DNA of 64,000 nucleotides from contig NZ_CP150901.1 of NCBI RefSeq assembly GCF_038050405.1, forward strand, positions 3,224,001 through 3,288,000, written 5' to 3'. This stretch comes from Paraburkholderia sp. IMGN_8. GTDB lineage: Bacteria; Pseudomonadota; Gammaproteobacteria; Burkholderiales; Burkholderiaceae. Numbering within the stretch: position 1 is the stretch's first letter; each line of letters begins with the position of its first letter. The notes below the pieces were generated by a model. That model made no database searches. It was not told the origin of the DNA and saw only the letters and a program-made list of their open reading frames with translations. Position numbers and translations under genes: made by a program. Shown here one piece after another: positions 9,080 through 16,900 of this stretch.

Positions 9080-9228
9080 GAACGTGTGTTCTTCGCACAC
9101 GCGTGCGGCGTGTTGCGGAACAGCGCTCCATGGAAGCCAATAGTGCAGTCAGTTTAGAGAAACCCGGTCGTGGCGGCGCCTGGAAAACTCGTGGGAATCG
9201 GTGGTTTGAGCGAACTCATTTCACGCCG

Positions 9229-9248
9229 CACTACGGAACGTTGTAGTG
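9229..9248. promoter_or_regulatory. lux-box-like operator between sctV and luxR
   Basis: The 20-mer CACTACGGAACGTTGTAGTG fits the NNCT-N12-AGNN pattern of lux boxes, with outer arms CACTAC and GTAGTG. A second dyad, CGGAAC/GTTCCG (9234-9239, 9248-9253), interleaves with it. It lies 45 bases before the ATG of the LuxR-type gene and 149 bases before sctV, so a LuxR-type dimer bound here could control both directions. The lux-box pattern is established; binding here is inference. Confidence 0.5.
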
Positions 9249-9292
9249 TTCCGCGTCTGCGTTCGACATTACATTGGGGTCACACTCTGGAC

Positions 9293-10144
9293 ATGGAGGA
9301 GAGCTTGAAATCGAGCGAATGCGCCGAAGATAGCTACGTGATGCTGGACGGCAGGCAGCGCTGTATCGCCGACCTCGCCAGCAAGCCGTTGCCGGCGGCG
9401 CGCTCGGCAGTCGCCGACGAACTGAGCGGTGCACGCAGCCCGGCGCAACGGCGTCTCCTGATCGGCTCGATGCTCGGCGCGATCGGCTTCGACTGGCTGT
9501 GCTACTGGCGGCTTGCGCGAGTCGGCGATCTGATCACGCGCGCGCTGTATGTGCGTGAATACGCCGCGCCCGGCTGGCCCGACCGGTATGTGGCGCAGCG
9601 TTATATCGAAGTGGATCCGCGCATCGCCTTCGCCTGCCGCTACGAATGGCCGCTGGTGTGGGACCTCACGTCGCTCGCGCAAGCGCCTTACGGCAATTCC
9701 GTGCAAACCGCCGAACCGCGTCTGCGGCATCTGCTCGACGACGCGCACGAGGCCGGTTTGCGCAGCGGCATCACGTTCGGGCTCGCGAGCCCGTCGAGTC
9801 CACATCAGAGCGTGATCAATTTCAGTTGCGCCAATCTGTCGAAGCACTGGATCGGCGACCGCGTCATCGGCCAAGCATATGCGTTAGGCCTCGCGCTGCA
9901 CGAATATCTGTTGAGCCATGCCGCCTCGCTCGACGACGCGCCGCCGCGCAACAAACCGATTTCGCAGGTGCAGCGCCGCATCCTGACCGCACTGACCCAG
10001 GGCATGAGCGACAGACAGATCGCCGACCAGTTGCAGATGTCGACGCATAACGTCGACTATCACTTGCGGCTTCTGAAGAAACGCTACGGCGCGCAGAACC
10101 GCGTGCATCTCGCGTATCTGGCCGGCCAGCACGACGCGCGATGA
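9293..10144 (+). CDS. LuxR-family acyl-homoserine-lactone regulator (T3SS-linked)
   Basis: A 283-residue regulator with an N-terminal autoinducer-binding domain and a C-terminal GerE helix-turn-helix (about 222-283, ILTALTQGMSDRQIADQLQMS). The ligand-pocket residues of LuxR/TraR are present with correct spacing: W95, Y99, D108, P109 and W123. That argues for real acyl-homoserine-lactone binding. No luxI-type synthase is in the window, so it is a solo here. The start is uncertain; I chose the ATG MEESLK. Its stop overlaps the sctQ ATG, which puts it in the sctQ-sctR operon. Confidence 0.85.
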   Translation: MEESLKSSECAEDSYVMLDGRQRCIADLASKPLPAARSAVADELSGARSPAQRRLLIGSMLGAIGFDWLCYWRLARVGDLITRALYVREYAAPGWPDRYVAQRYIEVDPRIAFACRYEWPLVWDLTSLAQAPYGNSVQTAEPRLRHLLDDAHEAGLRSGITFGLASPSSPHQSVINFSCANLSKHWIGDRVIGQAYALGLALHEYLLSHAASLDDAPPRNKPISQVQRRILTALTQGMSDRQIADQLQMSTHNVDYHLRLLKKRYGAQNRVHLAYLAGQHDAR

Positions 10145-11367
10145 ACGGTCCCGCGATGATGGGCGAAGCGCAGCCGTTCGATAGCGATGCCGCGCCGTTG
10201 TCCGCCTCTCTGCGCGCAAAGACGCCCCATGCTTCATCTGTCAGCGCGCTCGGCGACAGCACGCTGCTGCCGCGGCTCGCGCCCGAGGCCGCACGCGCGT
10301 TGCGGCGCGCCTATGCATGGCCGCGTCCGTTCGCACTCGAAGCCGGCGGCACTGGCTACGCATTGCGCTGGGATTTCAACACGCGGCTCGCACAAGGCGC
10401 GCCGCGCTGCTACCGCTTTCGTCTCGGCCCGGCGTCCGGCTGGCTGCTGCTAGAACCGCTCGCCGAGCGCGAGCTGATCGGCGACGCCGCCGATCCGGCT
10501 GTACCCGACGCGATTCGCTGCGCGCTGGTGGCGGATGCGTTAGCGCCGGTATGCGACGCGCTCGCGCGGTTGACACGGCACGACGCCGTGCTGCTCGCGC
10601 CCGAACACGGCGAAGCGCCCAGCGAAACGAACGGTATTGCCGAACTCCGTTTTTCGGTCAGCAAAGTTAGCCCAGTCAGCAAAGACGGTGGCGCCGACTG
10701 GCGCACGCACGGCGCGCTGCAATTCGACGACGCCCGTTTTCTCGCGCTCGCCTGCCCTGCCGATCCGCCGCTGCCCTCGCTCGGCGCGCAGGATTTCGAC
10801 ATGCTTACCGTGCCGCTGTCGTTTTGCATCGGGTCGACGCGCCTCACGCAACAGGAACTGGATGGCTTGTGGCAAGGCGACATCATCGCGATCGAGCGCT
10901 GGAAATCCGCGGGCACGGGCCTGACTTGCCACGCAAGAACGCGCGGTTCGCCGGGCATCACGCTGAACGCGCGCGTGCTGGGCGCCACCATCACCATTGA
11001 ACAGATTCAGGGAAACGCCGTGACCTCGCCCACGCCAACACCGGATCAGTACGCGGCGCCGGCCGCCGACGACACCAACGCCGGCGCGCTGCCGCTCGAC
11101 TCGCTCGAAGTCACGACCAGCTTCGAGCTCGAACGCCTCACGCTGACGCTCGCGCAGCTCAAGGCGTTGCGGCCGGGCTTCGTGCTCGAACTCGATCAGC
11201 CGCTGAACCAGGGCGTGATCCGCATCCTCGCGAACGGCACGCTGGTCGGACACGGGCATCTGATCGCGGTCGGCAACAAGCTCGGCGTGCGGGTCGCGGA
11301 GCTCGCGCCGGGAACCGCGCAAACGCCACCGCACGCGCACACGACGGACGAACGCCACGATGGGTAA
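10141..11367 (+). CDS. sctQ: T3SS cytoplasmic ring protein SctQ
   Basis: A 408-residue SctQ/HrcQ/FliN-type sorting-platform protein. The N-terminal ~210 residues are divergent. A first SpoA-like domain lies around FDMLTVPLSFCIGSTRLTQ, and the C-terminal ~70 residues are a clear SpoA domain (LDSLEVTTSFELERLTLTL, QPLNQGVIRILANGTLVG, NKLGVRVAEL). Many SctQ genes also make a C-terminal product from an internal start, but I cannot identify one here with confidence. The ATG overlaps the LuxR-type stop, and the end overlaps sctR by 8 bases. Confidence 0.9.
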   Translation: MNGPAMMGEAQPFDSDAAPLSASLRAKTPHASSVSALGDSTLLPRLAPEAARALRRAYAWPRPFALEAGGTGYALRWDFNTRLAQGAPRCYRFRLGPASGWLLLEPLAERELIGDAADPAVPDAIRCALVADALAPVCDALARLTRHDAVLLAPEHGEAPSETNGIAELRFSVSKVSPVSKDGGADWRTHGALQFDDARFLALACPADPPLPSLGAQDFDMLTVPLSFCIGSTRLTQQELDGLWQGDIIAIERWKSAGTGLTCHARTRGSPGITLNARVLGATITIEQIQGNAVTSPTPTPDQYAAPAADDTNAGALPLDSLEVTTSFELERLTLTLAQLKALRPGFVLELDQPLNQGVIRILANGTLVGHGHLIAVGNKLGVRVAELAPGTAQTPPHAHTTDERHDG

Positions 11368-12019
11368 TCTGCCGAATCCCGTCGCGATGGTGGCGCTGCT
11401 TGCAGCGCTCGGCATCGCCCCGTTCGCGGCGTTGATGGTGACGAGCTACACCAAGCTCGTTGTCGTGTTCGGCCTGTTGCGCAGCGCGCTCGGTATCCAG
11501 CAGGTGCCGCCGAATATCGTGCTGAACGGCATCGCGCTGATTCTGTCGGTGTACATCATGGCGCCGGTCGGCATGGATATCGGCGACAACCTGAAGCAGC
11601 AGAATTTCTCGGTCGGCAGCCAGATGAACGTGCAGGACGTGCTGCAATTGTTCGACGCTGCCGCGCCGCCGATCAAGACGTTCATGATGCAGCACACGCA
11701 GGAGCGAGAACGCAGCTTCTTCGTGCGCTCGGCCACCAGCGTGTGGCCCGCGGCGCGCGCGAAGAATCTGCAACAGGACGACCTGCTGGTGCTGGTACCG
11801 AGCTTCACGCTGAGCGAGTTGATGAAGGCGTTCCAGATCGGCTTCGTGCTGTATCTGGTGTTCGTGGTGGTCGATCTGGTGGTAGCCAATGTATTGCTCG
11901 CGCTCGGCATGCAGATGATCGCGCCGACCACCATTTCCGTGCCGTTCAAGCTGCTGCTGTTCGTCACGCTCGACGGCTGGTCCGTGCTGATTCACGGCTT
12001 GATCCTGTCGTATCGCTGA
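11360..12019 (+). CDS. sctR: T3SS export apparatus protein SctR
   Basis: A 219-residue FliP/HrcR-family membrane protein and a core subunit of the SctRST export gate. It shows the family sequences VTSYTKLVVVFGLLRSALGIQ and PPNIVLNGIALILS near the N-terminus and FVVVDLVVANVLLALGMQM near the C-terminus. There are about four transmembrane helices and a central polar periplasmic segment. The length is normal. It follows sctQ with an 8-base overlap, away from sctS, which sits on the opposite strand. Confidence 0.95.
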   Translation: MGNLPNPVAMVALLAALGIAPFAALMVTSYTKLVVVFGLLRSALGIQQVPPNIVLNGIALILSVYIMAPVGMDIGDNLKQQNFSVGSQMNVQDVLQLFDAAAPPIKTFMMQHTQERERSFFVRSATSVWPAARAKNLQQDDLLVLVPSFTLSELMKAFQIGFVLYLVFVVVDLVVANVLLALGMQMIAPTTISVPFKLLLFVTLDGWSVLIHGLILSYR

Positions 12020-12026
12020 GGCCGCG

Positions 12027-12779
12027 ATGAGCACCGTGTGCGGGTTCAGGTCGATGGCGGTAATGGCGCTGCTGGCCGCGCTACCGCTCACCGCGGCCGC
12101 GCAGCAGAACGGCGCAACGTCGGCGAGCTTCGCCGAGCTCGCACAGACCTGCGCGCCGCACGTCGATACGCAGACGCTGGCGGCGGTGGTGCGCGTCGAG
12201 TCGAGTTTCAATCCGGATGCGATCGGCGTGGTCGGCGGCCATCTGAAGCGCCAGCCTCGCAACTACGACGAAGCGGTAGCGACCGCACATGCGCTCGCGG
12301 CGCGCGGCTTCGATTTCAGTCTCGGGCTCGGGCAGATCAACGTGCGCAACCTGGCGCGCTTCGGCGAAACCATCGAAACGATTTTCGAACCGTGCCGCAA
12401 TCTGCGCGCGAGCGGTGTGATCCTGGCGCAGTGCTTCGCACGCTCGGCGGGACAGACGCGCGATGAGCAAGGCGCCCTGCGTGGCGCGTTTTCCTGCTAC
12501 TACAGCGGCAATTTCTCGACCGGGTATCGGGAAGGTTACGTGGCCCGTGTGATTGCCGGCGCTTATACGAATGCGCGGCAAGCGGCACGCGAGCCGGACG
12601 CGGACGCACTCGCTCCACACGCAAGCCTCGCGGAGAAAGGCATGACGTCATCAAGCGCGCCGGTCCGGCAACAATGCCGGACGCCGGACGCCCGGCAATT
12701 CATCACGGTGCGTTGCGCCGATAATCCCAGCCGCTGGTGCACGCGCTGCCTGAGCGTGACGACGCTTGCCGCGCACTAA
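12027..12779 (+). CDS. T3SS-associated lytic transglycosylase
   Basis: A 250-residue secreted protein with a signal peptide (about residues 1-25, ending TAAAQ). It carries an SLT/VirB1-type lysozyme-like domain: catalytic Glu58 in VVRVESSFNPDAIG, then SLGLGQINVRNL and CYYSGNFSTGYREGYVARV. Such enzymes (IpgF, HpaH-type) cut peptidoglycan to seat the secretion apparatus. An extra ~60-residue C-terminal tail holds several cysteines. It starts eight bases after sctR, the last gene of the rightward T3SS run, and meets the next gene tail to tail 39 bases on. Confidence 0.85.
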   Translation: MSTVCGFRSMAVMALLAALPLTAAAQQNGATSASFAELAQTCAPHVDTQTLAAVVRVESSFNPDAIGVVGGHLKRQPRNYDEAVATAHALAARGFDFSLGLGQINVRNLARFGETIETIFEPCRNLRASGVILAQCFARSAGQTRDEQGALRGAFSCYYSGNFSTGYREGYVARVIAGAYTNARQAAREPDADALAPHASLAEKGMTSSSAPVRQQCRTPDARQFITVRCADNPSRWCTRCLSVTTLAAH

Positions 12780-12818
12780 GTCCTCCCGGCGAGACAGGAC
12801 CCGCGCCCACCACATCCA

Positions 12819-13685
12819 TCAATTCAACCGCAAACGTCCCGCCAGATACGCGAGCTCAGCACGATTGCCGACGCCGTACGTTTTGCGCAGCAGCCGCAAG
12901 TGATAGTCGACGTTATGCACGCTCGTATGCAGCCGCAGCGCGATCTGCTTGTCTGACAGACCGGACGCGATACATAGCAGAATCTCCCGCTGCCTTTCCG
13001 ACACCGCCGTCGCCTCAGACTGCTTCGCAAGCGTGCGCCGGTATCCGGCGGCGAGCTGATGAAGCGATAAGCCGAGCCCGAGCGTCTGGGCGAGGATGCT
13101 GCTGTCGATCCATCCCTGTTTCGGGTTCATCGACGTGAAACTGACGATCACCTGGAGATCGGTCGACGGAACCGGCAGGCCGAGCATGATGCCCGAGCGC
13201 ATGCCGTCGGCGTCCATTTCCTGCAAAAAGCGATTCGCTCGCGGATCGCGTCCGCGGCTGCGGCACGCCTTGTTCAGTTGCGAAAGGTCCCACACGACCG
13301 GCGGCGTATGCACCCGGCCGATAGCGAGTCGCGGATCGACTTCGAAGTAGCGTTCGTGGAAATAGTTGCCGCGAAATTGCGCCGGCGCCAGACTCTCCAC
13401 CATGAACGCGCGGGCCACCCGCTCCTGGACGACCTGCAGCGTCACATAGGCGACCGTATTGAAGCCGATGATACGCAGCAAACCCGCGAACAGCCGCATG
13501 CGTTCCGCCGGCGTGGCCGCAGACGCGAGTTCGCGGATCAGATGCGACTGCGCGCCCGAGCGGCGCGCGGCGGAATCGGCCGCGAGATCGCGGTCCTTGT
13601 GCCAGATCAGTTCTGGCGGGTCGGCGCCATCCGCGGCCGGAGGACTGCTCGGCGCATCAGGCGACGACACAGAAGGACCATTCAT
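12819..13685 (-). CDS. second LuxR-family regulator (T3SS-linked)
   Basis: A 288-residue paralogue of the regulator at 9293. It has an autoinducer-binding-type domain and a GerE helix-turn-helix (ILLCIASGLSDKQIALRLHTS, VDYHLRLLRKTYG). The pocket keeps Y108, D117, P118 and W132, but the position matching Trp57 of LuxR is Phe104 (FRGNY against WPDRY in the first regulator). This may change ligand preference or make it ligand-independent. A disordered ~30-residue P/S/A-rich leader precedes the domain. It lies between the lytic transglycosylase and the giant gene, transcribed like the giant gene. Confidence 0.85.
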   Translation of the reverse strand: MNGPSVSSPDAPSSPPAADGADPPELIWHKDRDLAADSAARRSGAQSHLIRELASAATPAERMRLFAGLLRIIGFNTVAYVTLQVVQERVARAFMVESLAPAQFRGNYFHERYFEVDPRLAIGRVHTPPVVWDLSQLNKACRSRGRDPRANRFLQEMDADGMRSGIMLGLPVPSTDLQVIVSFTSMNPKQGWIDSSILAQTLGLGLSLHQLAAGYRRTLAKQSEATAVSERQREILLCIASGLSDKQIALRLHTSVHNVDYHLRLLRKTYGVGNRAELAYLAGRLRLN

Positions 13686-13760
13686 TTAGGTGCTCCAGTT
13701 GCGTGGCGGGCGATTGCTCGTTCCAGCATGTGGGCCGGCATGCAACACCCGCCGGGATCG

Positions 13761-13791
13761 CGCGGAAACGCATTATCTGAACATTTCCGCG
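13761..13791. promoter_or_regulatory. inverted repeat upstream of second luxR-type gene
   Basis: CGCGGAAA (13761-13768) and TTTCCGCG (13784-13791) form a perfect 8-base inverted repeat with a 15-base spacer, 75-105 bases before the regulator start. No T-run follows, so I read it as a candidate operator rather than a terminator. Confidence 0.35.
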
Positions 13792-13845
13792 ATGAAATTA
13801 GAACTACGGATGTTCGCTGATACGGACGATTGAAACAGCACCGGC

Positions 13846-13883
13846 CCGGCGCCCGTCCAGCGCGTGGGGCGGCAGGGCGCCGG
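13846..13883 (-). terminator. probable terminator of the giant gene
   Basis: CCGGCGCCC (13846-13854) pairs with GGGCGCCGG (13875-13883), a perfect 9-base GC-rich stem with a 20-base loop, 21 bases past the giant gene's stop. On the minus strand a short TTT lies just beyond. The long loop lowers confidence. Confidence 0.45.
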
Positions 13884-13904
13884 TCGAAACGCACAGGCCA
13901 TGCG

Positions 13905-16900
13905 CTAGTGTTGCGGCAGCGGCACGTTCACCCTATCGCCCGGCACGATCAGATCCGGATCGCGCCCTTCACCCGGCTTGCGCGGGGTGAACGGGTTGCC
14001 GTCGAGCAGCGCCCAGTCGAACTGCGGGTTCGGCGGCTCGAGCTGCGCGAGCGTATCGCCGTTGTCGGCGGCGATGTCCCAGAGCGTATCGCCAGACTTG
14101 ACCGTCACCACGCGCAGACTTGGCGTGGGCGTCGGCGTTGGAGTAGGCGTGGGTGTTGGCGTCGGCGCAGGGGTCGGGGTCGGACTCGGCGTTGTTCCGG
14201 ACGGTCCGCTGCCCGGTTTTTTCTTCTTGTCGTCCGACGGCGTGGCCGCGCTCTGGTTCAGGAACAGCGGCGCGGCCGTACCGACCACGCTCGACAGCAA
14301 CGAACCGATCCCCAACGCGAGCAGCACAGCAGGCTTTTTGCGGAACGTCGAATCCGATGCGGCGCGCGCCGGCAAGCTGGTATCCACATTCGTGAGCTGT
14401 ACCGGCTTGCTGCGCGCGCTGCTGGTCGGCTTGCCGGCACTGCGCGTCTTTTCCAGCAGGCTGTCGGTCAGATCGCCCGGCCCCTTGCGCGACACGACGT
14501 AGGCGTCGCTCGCGAGAAACTTCCCGTTCGATCCGGCCACGGTCAGCGACTCGGCTGTCACTCTTTCACGGGGCAGGAATCCTCCATTGCCGTCGGCTTC
14601 ATGCCAGTACAGCCCGCCGTCCGCCGAATATTTCGCATACCCGAGGATATCGCCGGTTTCCAGCTTCCCCGCGGTCGATGGGCGGAATACATAGATGTGG
14701 TCGCCGCCCCTTGCGACATAACGCGGATAGTTCGCGAGCGCCACATTGAACGCGCTGGTCGCGAGGTCGGTCGCGATCGTCAAAGGCGAACCGCCGTGAC
14801 TGATGGTCGACACCGCGTCGGTGAGATAGCCGGCCACGAACAGGTTGGTGCTGAGCGGCGACAGCAGTTTAGCCGAGAGCGTCTTGATCCCGGAGGTCGG
14901 CTCGTGCGGCACACTGCCCGCCCGGGCGCTGGAGATGTCGAGCGAACCGTCGACGATCGAACTGCCGAACCCGATCGTGTTGAACAACGCGCCCCATTTG
15001 CCGAACCCGCCGAGTGTGGCGAACTTGTGCGCCGCGAGCGCCATGCTGCCGCCCCACGTCGCGATCGACACCGTCCGCACCGCGCCGCCGCGGCGCGTCG
15101 CCGGATGCAGGCGGCTCGCGTCGGTCGTGGCAATCCCGCTTTCCTGCTTGACGATGTCGAAGTAGTCGTCGAGCGCGGTATTGACGGTATCGCTCGTGAC
15201 GCCGGTCTGCGCTTCGCTTTTCGCCTGCTGCACGATGCCGAGCAGCGTCGACGTATGCGCCCTGATCCGGCCGATGGTCTGTTCCGGCACCCCGCGCGCG
15301 CGCAGCCCCTTGCTCAGGAAGTTGAAGTGCGAGTTGATGATTTCGCAGGCGTCATCCAGCCGGCCGCCGCGGATTTCCTCCAGCACATGCTGCTGGAAAT
15401 CCTTGCCGAGCTTGAAGGTGTTCATGAAGTAGCGCAGCCCGGACGCCGACGGGCCGAGCGGCTTGACCACGCCCAGGGCGCTGACCGTGTCGAAGGCGAA
15501 CGCGGTCGCGCCGGCGAGGCCGAACAGCCCCGCGGTGCCCGCCGCGGTCTGCAGGTTCTGCACGGCCGAGCGGTGCGACGCCTGGAACCACGTCACCTTG
15601 CCGTTCTTCACCTTGAAGTAGCCCAGCGGCGGCCCCACGCCGTCGGGCGCGTACGCATACAGCCGTTCCTTGTTCGACACCTCGCCGTCCGCCACCATCT
15701 GCTTCGCCTGCGGCAAGCGGACTTCGCTGGTGCGGTCGAGCGGGCTTTGCAAACCCTTGCGGACCGAACCGGTCTGCTTCACGAAGCGCAGGCCCTTGAA
15801 ATCCGTCGACAGGCTCAGATCGGCCGCGCGCGCCGACGATTGGACCCACGTCACCTTGCCGTCCTTACCGGCCTTGAAATAGCCGAGCGGCGCACCGGCG
15901 CCGTCGGGCGCATACGCGTAGAGGCGTTCCTTTTTCGGCACTTCGCCGTCCGCGCCCCATTGCTTCGTCTCCTGCAGCGTGATCTCGTTCGCCGGGTCGA
16001 GCGGCGCCTTCAGACCTTGTCTGAGCGATCCGTCCTGTTTGACGAAATGCAAGCGGTTGAAGTCATCGGTCAGACCAGAACCTTGCTTGCTAGCCGGCAG
16101 CTTGACCGGCGCACGCGGCTTCAACGATTCGGGCTTCGGAAAGAACGCCGCGGTCACCGGCGCATCGCGCCCCTGTCCCGCCGCGCCGCGGCGCAAGCGC
16201 TGCGCGGCGAGGACGGCCTGGGTGATCCGGCGCCGGAACACGCCCGCCTCGCCCTCGGGCAAGCCCGTCGCTTTTTTCCAGCCGAAACGCCCGGTCACGA
16301 CGACCTGAGCCGGCGCCTCCCGATAGGCGGCCGGCAACACCGCGGGCTTGAACGCTTCGCCCTTGTACGGCGCGGCTTTTTCGCGCGCTGCGATCTGCGC
16401 CTTGATGTTGGCGATCACGACCTGCGCGGCGCGCTTGCGTTGCGCCACCGTCCCTTCGCCGTGCTCCTTCATCACCGCGAGAATCTTTTGCTCAAGGCCA
16501 TGATTGTCCATCCGGTCTTTGAGCAGATCGACGCTGCGCCGGTAATGCCAGTCGCTCATCGAACCGTAGGCCGGCGCGGTCTCTTCGCCGTTTTTCAGTT
16601 CGTCGAGCGCGGCGGCCACATCGGTCAGGCGCTTGAACGGCGTCTGTTCGCCGTTGCTGTTAAAGCCCATCGCCGAATCGAGATCGAGGAAGAACGCCGC
16701 CGGTTCGCCGTCGCCCTGTGTCATCAAGCCGATGTTGCCGAAGGCGTCGCTGCTGTCCGGCATCCCGCCGCGGCCGCCCGCCACCGCCACGTTCTTCAAC
16801 GCGATATGACCCGCCGCGGTCGCGAATACGCCGTTCGTCGCCGAGCGCCCGGGATCGCCGAGCACCGTTTTCGAGTTCGTGGTGGACACGTCGATCTCGG

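Noticed and set aside
14122..14189. Possible CRISPR or satellite array
   Set aside because: Short degenerate hexamers in frame inside a coding region, with no spacers.
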